Of a stretch of DNA of 8,059 nt, positions 1 through 7,263 are shown piece after piece. The stretch lies in assembly GCA_019239815.1 (NCBI GenBank), contig JAFAZL010000645.1:1-8059 (forward strand), written 5' to 3'. The notes beneath the pieces were generated by a model. It was given only the letters and a program-made list of their open reading frames with translations. It had not been told where the DNA came from and searched no databases. The translations under genes were made by a program, and so were the position numbers. The stretch's first letter is position 1, and every line of letters begins with the position of its first letter. This DNA is from Acidobacteriota bacterium (GTDB taxonomy: Bacteria > Acidobacteriota > Terriglobia > Acidoferrales > UBA7541).

Positions 1-1051
1 GATGGCGTTCAATCTCGATTTGCCCGACGCGCGGTACGGCAAGCCCGAGCAATCCATCATCTTTTTCCGTGAACTGCTCGAGCGCGTCCGCAACGTGCCC
101 GGGGTTCAGAGCGCCAGCGGCGTCATCCCTTTGCCGATGAGCGACGACATCATCCGCACCTCCTTCGATATCGAAGGCCGCCCGATGGCTCCAAGCGACC
201 GGCCGCGTGTCCACTTCCGCGTCGTCGCGCAGGACTACATCGAGACGATGCACATCCCGCTGATCTCCGGCCGCGACCTCACGATGCGCGATCAACGAAC
301 CGCTGCGCCCGTAGTTCTCGTCAATGAAACGCTGGTTCGCCGATATTTCCCGAACGAAAATCCCATCGGCAAGCACATCAAACCCGATGTTGCGGACAGC
401 GGTGAGTCAAAGATGCGCGAAATCGTCGGCGTCGTCGGCGACGTGCACCATCGCAACCTGTGGCAGCCCAACGAAGCCGAGTGCTACGTCCCTTATGACC
501 AAGTCGCGCTCGGAACGATGAACATCGTCGTCCGCGCGCAAGGCGAGCCGATGAATCTGCTCCCCGCAATTCGCGAACAACTTCGCGCGCTCGACACCGA
601 GCTCCCCATCTACAAAGCGCGCGAGATGCGCGACTATGTCGAAGCCTCCGTCGCCCAGCGAAAATTCACGAGCACGCTCGTCTCGGTCTTCGCCGCAGCG
701 GGCCTGCTCCTCGCAACGGTCGGCCTCTTCGGCCTCATCTCCTACAGCGTGGAGCAGCGCCGCAACGAAATCGGCATCCGCGTCGCCGTCGGCGCCGAAC
801 GCAGCGATATCATCAGCATGGTGCTGCGGAGCGGCGTCTCACTCGCGCTCGCGGGAATCGTCGTGGGTCTTGTAGGAACGCTCGCAATTTCGAGCGTCTT
901 GAAAAATCAACTCTTCGGCGTCAGCGCCACTGATCCGCTCACTTTCGCCGCCGTAGCGCTCGCGCTGGTGGCGGTCGCAACAGCCGCCTGCTACATTCCC
1001 GCGTGGCGCGCCGCCAACGCCGACCCTCTCGTCGCACTGAGGAACGAATAG
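1..1051 (+). CDS. ADOP/MacB-FtsX-like ABC permease, C-terminal part (5' end outside window)
   Basis: This is the second half of a duplicated MacB/FtsX-type permease in the inner membrane. Numbering from the ATG at position 2, residues 1-220 form a MacB-type periplasmic core domain, including the family-typical stretch PNENPIGKHI at 117-126. Three membrane helices follow at about 224-249, 275-299 and 311-334. The cytoplasmic coupling segment after the first of these carries NEIGIR at 255-260 and VGA at 263-265. The protein ends in DPLVALRNE, close to the DPLVALRYE ends of the next two genes. The reading frame is open at the window edge, and the homology begins in the middle of the family, so the ATG at 2 is internal. 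By comparison with the downstream paralogues (835 and 842 residues), roughly 480 residues are missing upstream. The stop lies 8 nt before the next start, suggesting one transcript. The substrate is unknown. Confidence 0.88.
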   Translation, partial: MAFNLDLPDARYGKPEQSIIFFRELLERVRNVPGVQSASGVIPLPMSDDIIRTSFDIEGRPMAPSDRPRVHFRVVAQDYIETMHIPLISGRDLTMRDQRTAAPVVLVNETLVRRYFPNENPIGKHIKPDVADSGESKMREIVGVVGDVHHRNLWQPNEAECYVPYDQVALGTMNIVVRAQGEPMNLLPAIREQLRALDTELPIYKAREMRDYVEASVAQRKFTSTLVSVFAAAGLLLATVGLFGLISYSVEQRRNEIGIRVAVGAERSDIISMVLRSGVSLALAGIVVGLVGTLAISSVLKNQLFGVSATDPLTFAAVALALVAVATAACYIPAWRAANADPLVALRNE

Positions 1052-1053
1052 GT
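1039..1053 (+). promoter_or_regulatory. Weak ribosome-binding region for the second permease, overlapping the upstream stop codon
   Basis: GAGGAA at 1039-1044 lies 15 nt before the ATG at 1060, which is too far for an ideal Shine-Dalgarno. AGG at 1050-1052, overlapping the upstream TAG stop, is better placed but short. The weak site and the 8-nt intergenic gap suggest that translation of this gene depends on ribosomes finishing the upstream gene. The other complete genes here have strong sites. Confidence 0.4.
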
Positions 1054-1059
1054 CAACCG

Positions 1060-3567
1060 ATGTATACACTCTGGCAAGACATCCGCTTCGGTCTCCGGGT
1101 TCTCCGAAAAAATCTTGGCTTCACCATCATCGCCGTCGTGACGCTCGCCCTCGGCATCGGGGCCAACACCGCCATCTTCAGCTTGATGGATCAAGTCCTG
1201 CTGCGCAGGCTTCCCGTGCGCAACCCAAGCGAACTCGTGGTCGTTCACAACCCCGGCCCCAAGACCGGCCGCGTCTCCAGCGACGGGGACGACTCCGAGT
1301 CCTTCTCTTATCCAATGTACAAGGGCTTGCGCGATGGCGCCGCCAACGTCATCGGCCTCCTCGCGCGCTCGTCTTCTGATGCCAGCCTTGCCTCGCAGGG
1401 ACAAACGGAGCGCGGTCGCCTAGAACTCGTCACCGGAAATTATTTCGACGTTCTCGGTGTCACGCCCGCCATCGGCCGCGTTTTCAACCAACAAGACGAC
1501 AAATCTCCCGGCGGCGACCAACTCGCCGTTCTTAGCTACAACTATTGGACGCGCCATTTCGGGGCCGACCCGAACGTTCTCAACAAAACAATTCTCGTCA
1601 ACAACGTTCCGATGACCATCGTTGGCGTCTCGCGCAACGGTTTCACCGGCGTGCAAGTTGGCCAGACGCCCGACGTCTTCGTCCCGATGTCGATGGCAAA
1701 ACAAATGACGTTCGACGATGGCGCGCTCACCGAATGGAACGATTATTGGATGAAGGTGCTCGGCCGCCGCGCACCCGGGATCGACGACGCGCAGGCCCGT
1801 GCGCGACTGAACGCCGCATATCACCCACTGCTCGAAGAAAACGTCACCAAGACCAGCTTCAACGAACAAAAGCGCCAGGCATTCCTCGCGAAACAGATCG
1901 TAATCGAGCCAGGCGCACGCGGACGGAACGTCACCCAGCGCGATTCTGGTCCCCAGTTGATGATCCTCTTCGCGATGGTTGCACTGGTGCTTCTTATCGC
2001 GTGCACGAATGTCGCGAACCTGCTTCTCGCTCGTGGCGCCGCACGTCAACGCGAATTCGCCATTCGCAGTGCCATGGGAGCGACGCGCGGTCGCATCGTG
2101 AGGCAGCTCGTCATCGAAAGCATGCTTTGCGCGCTCGCCGGTGGCATCGTTGGCATCGCCATCGGCTCGTGGCTGATCTCTGAATTGGTGCCGATCGTCA
2201 CGGCCAACGCAAGCATCGACGGGCTGAAGGCGCAGCTCGATCCGTCCGTGCTTCTCTACGCCATCGCAGCCACGTTGCTCTCTGGAATTTTCTTCGGCGT
2301 TCTCCCCGCCTGGCGCGTTACGCGCAATTCTGTTACCGACGTCATCAAGGACCAGGGTTCGACATCCTCGGCCAGCGTCGCCCACGTCCGCTTCCGCAAG
2401 ATCCTCGTCGCCGGGCAGGTCGCATTCACGCTGCTGCTGCTTGCCGGAGCTGCGCTTTTCACCAAAACGCTCTGGAATCTCCGCAACGTCGACCTGGGCC
2501 TCCGCACCGAGCATGTCATCAGCTTCACGATTTCACCGTCGTTGAACGGCTACGACAGTAAACGAACGATACATCTCATCGATGATTTGCGCGCTCGCCT
2601 CGCCGCGCTCCCCGGCGTGCACAGCGTCACGTCTTCCGAACTCGGCGCGCTGACCGGCGATACCTCCGGCAGCAACATCACTGCCGAAGGCGGCGCCGAA
2701 GTTCCCGAAGATCTGCAGACCGTCAACTACATCGCCGCCGGCCCGACCTACTTCTCCACATTCCGGGTCCCGCTGGTCTCCGGCCGCGACCTCACCGAAG
2801 CCGACAACGCCACCGCCCCGAAAGTCGCCGTCATCAGCGAAACCGTTGCCAAGCGATTTTTCCCCGGACGCAACCCGATCGGAATGAAGTTCTGTTTCGG
2901 CGGAGGCGACAAGGTCAAGCCCGATATCACCATCGTCGGCATCGTGCGCGACATGAATCAGGACCACGTCAAATCTGTCACGCCGAATCCTTACGTCTAC
3001 GTCCCATACTCGCAACGCGACAGCCTTTATGCGATGAGCTTCTACGTGAACACCGAGCGCGACCCGCTACAGCTGGCCTCGGCGATGCAATCTGTTGTGC
3101 GAGATACCGATCCCAACCTTCCGGTCTATAACCTGAAGACGATGGATCGGATCGTCGAAGAGGATTTGTTCAGCGCGCGCATGGTCGCAGTTCTTTCCGG
3201 CGCGTTCGCTGGACTCGCCGCAATGCTCGCGGCGCTTGGCATCTACGGCGTACTCGCATTTCTCGTCGTACAGCGCACCCGCGAGATCGGAATTCGCATG
3301 GCCATCGGCGCCGAAGCCGGCGACATCCGCAAGCTCATCGTGAAGGAAGTCGGCTCGATGCTTATCGTGGGCGTCGTCGTGGGCCTGCCGCTGGCCTATG
3401 TGCTCGCGCGGCTCAGCGAGTCCTTGCTTTTCGGGGTCAAGGCTTCGAACCCGTCGGTTTACGCGGTCGGCCTGGTCTTGATCGCCATCGTCGCCGTCGT
3501 GGCCTGCTACGTTCCAGCGCGCCGCGCAACCCGCGTCGATCCGTTGGTGGCGCTTCGGTACGAATAG
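1060..3567 (+). CDS. Full-length ADOP-type duplicated MacB/FtsX-like ABC permease
   Basis: This 835-residue inner-membrane permease has two MacB-like halves in one chain. The N-terminus (LWQDIRFGLRVLRKN, then LGIGAN at 31-36) is the family signature. Likely membrane helices are at about 20-44, 298-325, 350-378, 396-417, 447-468, 707-735, 763-784 and 799-820. Two large periplasmic MacB-type domains fall at about 45-297 and 470-705, the second with GRNPIG at 603-608. Each half has a cytoplasmic coupling motif: REFAIRSAMGA at 331-341 and REIGIRMAIGA at 741-751. There is no ATP-binding domain. The ATG at 1060 is chosen over an in-frame ATG at 1003 because 1003 lies inside the upstream gene and the family's N-terminus begins at 1060. 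There is no 'permease prefix' domain, so this is the short ADOP subtype. It resembles the next gene closely, with more than half of the last 95 residues identical by eye. Transport role is inferred and substrate is unknown. Confidence 0.9.
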   Translation: MYTLWQDIRFGLRVLRKNLGFTIIAVVTLALGIGANTAIFSLMDQVLLRRLPVRNPSELVVVHNPGPKTGRVSSDGDDSESFSYPMYKGLRDGAANVIGLLARSSSDASLASQGQTERGRLELVTGNYFDVLGVTPAIGRVFNQQDDKSPGGDQLAVLSYNYWTRHFGADPNVLNKTILVNNVPMTIVGVSRNGFTGVQVGQTPDVFVPMSMAKQMTFDDGALTEWNDYWMKVLGRRAPGIDDAQARARLNAAYHPLLEENVTKTSFNEQKRQAFLAKQIVIEPGARGRNVTQRDSGPQLMILFAMVALVLLIACTNVANLLLARGAARQREFAIRSAMGATRGRIVRQLVIESMLCALAGGIVGIAIGSWLISELVPIVTANASIDGLKAQLDPSVLLYAIAATLLSGIFFGVLPAWRVTRNSVTDVIKDQGSTSSASVAHVRFRKILVAGQVAFTLLLLAGAALFTKTLWNLRNVDLGLRTEHVISFTISPSLNGYDSKRTIHLIDDLRARLAALPGVHSVTSSELGALTGDTSGSNITAEGGAEVPEDLQTVNYIAAGPTYFSTFRVPLVSGRDLTEADNATAPKVAVISETVAKRFFPGRNPIGMKFCFGGGDKVKPDITIVGIVRDMNQDHVKSVTPNPYVYVPYSQRDSLYAMSFYVNTERDPLQLASAMQSVVRDTDPNLPVYNLKTMDRIVEEDLFSARMVAVLSGAFAGLAAMLAALGIYGVLAFLVVQRTREIGIRMAIGAEAGDIRKLIVKEVGSMLIVGVVVGLPLAYVLARLSESLLFGVKASNPSVYAVGLVLIAIVAVVACYVPARRATRVDPLVALRYE

Positions 3568-3679
3568 CGAGCCGTTGCTGGCACGGTGAGACGCCTCGAA
3601 TCTTGTGGATTTCTGAAAACGATTTAGGCCCGAGTGACGTCATTACCAGCAACAGACGACTCTCTCTTGAGGAGAAGTT
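3568..3679. promoter_or_regulatory. 112-nt intergenic leader with a long-range 8-bp inverted repeat
   Basis: This gap separates the two full-length permeases. GTTGCTGG at 3574-3581 has its exact reverse complement CCAGCAAC at 3646-3653, with 64 nt between them. A small CCGT/ACGG hairpin is possible at 3572-3586, with no T-run after it. I see no convincing -35/-10 promoter pair and no intrinsic terminator. The inverted repeat could be an operator pair or a leader RNA fold. That is inference, supported only by the same heptamer recurring upstream of the permease at 7342. Confidence 0.35.
3669..3677 (+). promoter_or_regulatory. Strong Shine-Dalgarno that fixes a GTG start
   Basis: GAGGAGAAG contains AGGAG at 3670-3674, 5 nt before the GTG at 3680. 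This placement, and the family N-terminus (GLWRDVRFG) starting right there, supports GTG as the initiator even though no ATG is nearby. Confidence 0.8.
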
Positions 3680-6208
3680 GTGAACGGCCTGTGGCGCGAT
3701 GTTCGGTTCGGTACTCGAATGCTGGGCAAGAACCCGGCATTCACCGCGATTGCCGTTCTCACCTTGGCTCTGGGCATCGGCGCTAACGCCGGTATCTTCA
3801 CGATTCTGCAGCAGGTTATCCTGCGCCGCCTGCCGGTTCCCAATCCCGATCAACTTGTGCTGCTCTACTCGCCTGGGCCGCGACAGGGACACGTCAGCTC
3901 CGACGAAAACAACGGCCCCGGCGAAGAAGGCTCCGAGTCCTTTTCCTACCCTCTCTATACAGCCTTGCGGGACCACAATCCGGTCTTCTCGGGTCTGGCA
4001 GCAATGGACCCGTATGGCGCTGCTTTGACCTATCGCGGCCACACCGATCGCGTCGAAGGCTACGTTGTCTCGGGAAACTTCTTCGACACCCTGGGCGTAA
4101 AACCCGCGCTGGGGCGCACTCTGGAGCCGAGCGACACGGCGACACCCGGTGCCGCGCCCGTGGTGGTGCTGTCTTACGGGTGCTGGAAGTCTCGATTCGG
4201 CAGCGATCCAGGGATCCTGAATCAGGGCATTCTCGTCAACAACAAGCCGATGACCATCGTCGGCGTCACCGATTCGACCTTCGATGGCACGCAGCCCGGC
4301 TACATTCCAGAGCTTTATATTCCCATCACGATGCTCGCTTCGCTGGACGTCCCGCCGCGCGACCTCACGCGTCATAACGACAACTGGATCAAACTGATTG
4401 GCCGCATCAAGCCGCAGATGTCGCTACAACAAGCTTCTGCAGGCTTGCAGCCCGCTTTCAGCGCGCTTCTTCGCGACGAACTGCCGCTCTTCACCGGTTG
4501 GAATGACAAAGAGCAAGCCGCTTTCCTCGCCCGCAAAATGATTCTTCGCCCCGGTTCGCACGGACGCCAGGGACTTGCGCAGGGCAATGGAAATCAACTC
4601 ATCGCGCTGATGTGCATGGTCGGTCTGGTTCTTTTGATCGCGTGCGCCAATGTCGCGGGCCTGCTGACGGCGCGTGCGGCCTCGCGCCAGCGTGAAATCG
4701 GCATCCGCTTGTCGCTGGGTGCGGGCCGCTTGCAACTTGTGCGCCAGCTTCTCGTCGAGTCGCTCCTACTCGGCGGCGCAGGCGCGATTGTTGGTTTGCT
4801 GATCGCTTCGTGGACGAGTTCCGCGCTCGCTAAATTCGCTTCGGAAAACGGCATCGCCGATGGGCTATCAGGGAATCTCAATCCCGCAGTCCTCGCGTTT
4901 ACGTTTGGGGTCGCGGGCCTTTGCGTCGCGCTGTTCGGAATCGCTCCGTCTCTGCGCGCGACGCGGAATGAATTGGTTTCGAGCGTGAAAGAACAGGCGG
5001 GCACAACGTCTCTCGGCACAAGCCATCAGCGTTTGCGTCAAGGACTGGTGATCTGCCAAGTCTCAATGACGCTGCTGCTCGTCACCGCCGCAGGCGCCTT
5101 CGCGCACAGTCTCTTCAACGCGCAGCACACCGATCTCGGCCTGCGGACTGATCACATGTTGCAATTCACCATCGCTCCGCGGCTTCTTGGATACGACGAC
5201 GCGCGAAGCTCCGCACTCTTCAGGAATTTGGACGAAAAATTTGCCGCGCTTCCGGGCGTCCGTTCTGTCAGTAGCGCCTCGGAAGAACTGATGGACTACA
5301 GCGATCGAGGCTCCAACGTGGATGTCGAGGGCGAGCCCGTCGAAGAGCGTGGTACGAAGCACGTGCTTCGCAACGCCATTGGTCCGGGCCACTTCTCCAA
5401 CATGGGGATTCCACTCCTTGCAGGCCGCGAATTTACGCGCGCCGATGTGCTCGGCAGCCCGAAAGTCGCGATCATCAACGAAGTGTTCGCGAAGATGTTT
5501 TTCCCAGCCGGTAATGCCGTGGGGCGTCACCTTCGCTTTGGCCATTCGACCGATCATCCGCCGGACATGGAAATCGTCGCCGTCGTGAAAAATAGCCACC
5601 ATGAAGGTATGAAGGACGAGGAGATCAAGCCGTTTGTTTACGTTCCCTATCCACAGGAAGCCAACGTTGGACGTTTGACCTATTACGTTCGAACGACGCA
5701 AGATCCGACGCAGCTTTCGAATTCGGTTCGCATCGTCGTTAGCGAACTCGATGCGAGCTTGCCTGTGACGAACATGCGCACGTTCGAAGCGCAAATCGAA
5801 CGCCAGCTCGCCAACGACCGGCTGATCGCAACGCTCTCCGAAATCTTCGGCGGCCTCGCCGCGCTCCTCGCCGCGATTGGCATTTACGGCTTGCTAGCCC
5901 ACGGCGTCACGCAGCGAATCCGGGAGATTGGTATTCGAATGGCCCTGGGTGCGGACGCCGCTAACGTAGGCAAAATGATCCTCGGCGAGATGTCCTGGCT
6001 GCTTCTTATCGGGGTTGCAATTGGTCTCCCATTGACATATGGCCTGGGCAAGCTGTTGAATTCCATGCTGTACGGGGTTAAGGCTTTCGAACCGGCTACG
6101 GTTGGCGTCTCTCTAGTATTCATGGCCTTGGTGGCTTTGGCGGCGGCATATTTTCCAGCGCGCCGGGCGACGAGGGTAGACCCCCTGGTGGCGCTCCGTT
6201 ATGAATAA
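3680..6208 (+). CDS. Full-length ADOP-type duplicated MacB/FtsX-like ABC permease (GTG start)
   Basis: This 842-residue inner-membrane permease is a close paralogue of the preceding gene. The N-terminal signature runs from GLWRDVRFG to LGIGAN at 31-36. Membrane helices are predicted by eye at about 19-43, 305-331, 355-384, 402-424, 454-476, 714-742, 770-792 and 806-827. Periplasmic MacB-type domains lie at about 44-304 and 477-713. Coupling motifs are present in both halves: REIGIRLSLGA at 338-348 and REIGIRMALGA at 748-758. The C-terminus is DPLVALRYE, identical to that of its neighbour. Compared with the preceding gene it has about 7 extra residues near 75-85 (ENNGPGEEG), before the shared SESFSYP segment. 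DNA words of 13-15 nt are still identical between the two genes, for example near 1591 and 4230, consistent with tandem duplication. The ATPase gene follows 184 nt downstream and is a candidate energy source. Substrate is unknown. Confidence 0.9.
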   Translation: MNGLWRDVRFGTRMLGKNPAFTAIAVLTLALGIGANAGIFTILQQVILRRLPVPNPDQLVLLYSPGPRQGHVSSDENNGPGEEGSESFSYPLYTALRDHNPVFSGLAAMDPYGAALTYRGHTDRVEGYVVSGNFFDTLGVKPALGRTLEPSDTATPGAAPVVVLSYGCWKSRFGSDPGILNQGILVNNKPMTIVGVTDSTFDGTQPGYIPELYIPITMLASLDVPPRDLTRHNDNWIKLIGRIKPQMSLQQASAGLQPAFSALLRDELPLFTGWNDKEQAAFLARKMILRPGSHGRQGLAQGNGNQLIALMCMVGLVLLIACANVAGLLTARAASRQREIGIRLSLGAGRLQLVRQLLVESLLLGGAGAIVGLLIASWTSSALAKFASENGIADGLSGNLNPAVLAFTFGVAGLCVALFGIAPSLRATRNELVSSVKEQAGTTSLGTSHQRLRQGLVICQVSMTLLLVTAAGAFAHSLFNAQHTDLGLRTDHMLQFTIAPRLLGYDDARSSALFRNLDEKFAALPGVRSVSSASEELMDYSDRGSNVDVEGEPVEERGTKHVLRNAIGPGHFSNMGIPLLAGREFTRADVLGSPKVAIINEVFAKMFFPAGNAVGRHLRFGHSTDHPPDMEIVAVVKNSHHEGMKDEEIKPFVYVPYPQEANVGRLTYYVRTTQDPTQLSNSVRIVVSELDASLPVTNMRTFEAQIERQLANDRLIATLSEIFGGLAALLAAIGIYGLLAHGVTQRIREIGIRMALGADAANVGKMILGEMSWLLLIGVAIGLPLTYGLGKLLNSMLYGVKAFEPATVGVSLVFMALVALAAAYFPARRATRVDPLVALRYE

Positions 6209-6222
6209 GGCCAGGAATTCAG

Positions 6223-6232
6223 GTACCGGTAC
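6223..6232. repeat. 10-bp perfect palindrome GTACCGGTAC
   Basis: GTACCGGTAC equals its own reverse complement and lies 15 nt after the stop codon of the upstream permease. A palindrome of this length can occur by chance. A protein-binding site is only a possibility. Confidence 0.3.
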
Positions 6233-6347
6233 GAGAAGTTTAGGAACATTTGTCGTCTATACATCGTCTTGCTTATTGAAGAGCGACCGTGTGTCGAACC
6301 GACAAAGCGAATTTAAGGTGAGGGATTTCGGAACCGATAGGTTTTCG

Positions 6348-6375
6348 AATTTCCAACTTCCAATTTCCAGCTTCT
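6348..6375. repeat. Four tandem 7-bp units (AATTTCC type) just before the ATPase ribosome-binding site
   Basis: The units read AATTTCC, AACTTCC, AATTTCC, AGCTTCT. They can also be seen as two 14-bp copies matching at 12 of 14 positions. The array ends 6 nt before the AAGGAG Shine-Dalgarno of the ATPase gene. It is degenerate and AT-rich relative to its surroundings. It could be a small minisatellite, an untranslated-leader element, or the remnant of a dispersed repeat. Confidence 0.6.
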
Positions 6376-6381
6376 GACTCT

Positions 6382-6387
6382 AAGGAG
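6382..6387 (+). promoter_or_regulatory. Strong Shine-Dalgarno for the ATPase
   Basis: AAGGAG ends 5 nt before the ATG at 6393. This fixes the start and shows the ATPase can be translated independently of the upstream permease. Confidence 0.8.
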
Positions 6388-6392
6388 AGCCC

Positions 6393-7106
6393 ATGCTCGA
6401 CCCAAACGCACCAACATTGATCAAGATGGAAGGCGTGAAAAAGGTGTTCTTGACCGATGAGGTCGAGACCCACGCCCTCGAGGAAATTCACCTCGAGATC
6501 AAGAAAGGCACCTACATCTCGATCGCGGGCCCCTCGGGTTGCGGCAAGTCAACGCTGCTGTCGATTCTCGGCCTGCTCGATTCGCCAAGCGAAGGTAACT
6601 ACTGGCTCAACGGCCAGCCGGTGGCGAACCTCTCCATCAGCGAGCGCACCCGCATCCGCAATCGCGAGATCGGCTTCATCTTCCAGGCGTTCAACCTGAT
6701 CGGCGACCTCACGGTGTACGAGAACGTCGAGCTGCCGCTCACCTATCGAGGCACCAGCTCGAGCGAGCGCAAGCAGAAGGTCCAGAATGCGCTGGAGCGC
6801 GTCGGTATGGCCCACCGCCTTCGTCACTATCCCTCGCAGCTATCAGGCGGTCAGCAACAGCGCGTCGCCGTGGCCCGCGCGTTGGTCGGCGATCCTCTCA
6901 TCCTCATGGCCGACGAGCCTACGGGAAACTTGGACTCCAAGAACGGCGAAGCCGTGATGGAATTGCTGCGCGACTTGCATCGCAACGGCGCGACGATCTG
7001 CATGGTGACTCACGACCAGCGCTATGCGAACTTCGCCGAGCGCACGATTCACCTGTTCGACGGCCGCATCGTCGAAGAGACCCAGGAAGCGCGCGTCGGG
7101 GCGTAA
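6393..7106 (+). CDS. ABC transporter ATP-binding protein, MacB/LolD type
   Basis: This 237-residue stand-alone ABC ATPase should couple ATP hydrolysis to a MacB/LolCE/FtsX-type permease at the cytoplasmic face of the inner membrane. All hallmark motifs are intact: Walker A GPSGCGKST at 46-54, Q-loop Gln98 in FIFQAFNLI, signature LSGGQQQR at 150-157, Walker B LILMADE at 169-175 with catalytic Glu175, D-loop GNLD at 178-181, and H-loop His207. The FQxFNL and TxxENVELPL pattern (107-116) is typical of the MacB/LolD subgroup. Its length fits the family, and it has no fused permease domain, unlike MacB itself. It lies inside a run of four duplicated permeases, which suggests that it serves one or more of them. 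No adaptor protein is adjacent within the window. Which permease it binds and the substrate (lipoprotein, peptide or small molecule) cannot be told. The family call is very secure; the pairing is inference. Confidence 0.95.
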   Translation: MLDPNAPTLIKMEGVKKVFLTDEVETHALEEIHLEIKKGTYISIAGPSGCGKSTLLSILGLLDSPSEGNYWLNGQPVANLSISERTRIRNREIGFIFQAFNLIGDLTVYENVELPLTYRGTSSSERKQKVQNALERVGMAHRLRHYPSQLSGGQQQRVAVARALVGDPLILMADEPTGNLDSKNGEAVMELLRDLHRNGATICMVTHDQRYANFAERTIHLFDGRIVEETQEARVGA

Positions 7107-7124
7107 GGCTCCTAGCGTTGTCCA

Positions 7125-7153
7125 TCGCCGGGCAGAGGTACCTCTCCCGGCGG
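7125..7153. other. GC-rich stem-loop 18 nt after the ATPase stop
   Basis: CGCCGGG (7126-7132) pairs with CCCGGCG (7146-7152). A single bulged C at 7133 separates this from an inner AGAG/CTCT stem (7134-7137 with 7142-7145) closing a GTAC loop. A T-G wobble extends the outer end. No T-run follows, so this is not a classical intrinsic terminator. It could protect the 3' end of the ATPase message or act together with the next hairpin. Confidence 0.6.
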
Positions 7154-7173
7154 AAGCGAAATCGTATGGCTGT

Positions 7174-7197
7174 AAGGGCGCGCCTCGGCGCGCCCTT
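7174..7197. terminator. Perfect 10-bp hairpin, probable transcription terminator after the ATPase
   Basis: AAGGGCGCGC (7174-7183) is the exact reverse complement of GCGCGCCCTT (7188-7197), with a CTCG loop. The A-A start and T-T end make it nearly symmetrical, so it could act in both directions. Only two T residues follow the GC stem before GTCAC, so it is a weak match to the intrinsic-terminator model despite the very stable stem. Its position in the gap between the ATPase and the next permease supports a terminator role. Confidence 0.55.
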
Positions 7198-7263
7198 GTC
7201 ACATTCAGGCCTTCGGAAGTTTCGTCTCAGGTTACTTCTGGCTGGCGAACGGGCGTAGTCCAA

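Larger units (their letters stand above)
6209..6392. promoter_or_regulatory. 184-nt intergenic region before the ATPase; possible promoter
   Basis: This gap is visibly less GC-rich than the genes around it, as expected of a promoter or leader region. It contains the palindrome GTACCGGTAC (6223-6232), TATACAT at 6258-6264 as the best -10 look-alike though without a good -35 partner, an inverted pair TTTGTCG (6249-6255) / CGACAAA (6300-6306), and the small hairpin TGTCG-AAC-CGACA (6292-6304). A tandem heptamer repeat lies at its 3' end. I see no intrinsic terminator for the upstream permease. Separate transcription of the ATPase is plausible but not shown. Confidence 0.3.

Noticed and set aside
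2..4. ATG at position 2 as the true start of the first gene
   Set aside because: The protein would begin in the middle of an ADOP second half, lacking the N-terminal signature and the first permease half. The gene is cut by the window edge.
1003..1059. An in-frame upstream ATG at 1003 that would add 19 residues to the second permease
   Set aside because: It would overlap the first permease by 49 nt, the added residues are arginine-rich and unlike the family, and the conserved N-terminus begins exactly at the ATG at 1060.
1420..2514. A 364-codon open frame on the minus strand
   Set aside because: It lies wholly antisense to a well-supported permease, has a composition biased to charged residues and no recognisable motif. 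Such mirror frames are expected in GC-rich coding DNA.
3437..4375. A 312-codon open frame on the minus strand spanning the gap between the two full-length permeases
   Set aside because: Most of it is antisense to the two permeases, its composition is that of a mirror frame, and it has no family motif.
5063..5794. A 243-codon open frame on the minus strand
   Set aside because: It is antisense to the second full-length permease, with no motif or independent support.
6235..6263. A sigma-70 promoter with -10 TATACA before the ATPase
   Set aside because: TATACA at 6258-6263 is a fair -10 match, but the sequence about 17 nt upstream (GAAGTT) is a poor -35, so it is kept only as a remark within the intergenic region.
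6273..6491. A 72-codon minus-strand frame crossing the gap before the ATPase
   Set aside because: It includes a translation of the heptamer repeat and the antisense of the ATPase start, with no convincing coding signal.
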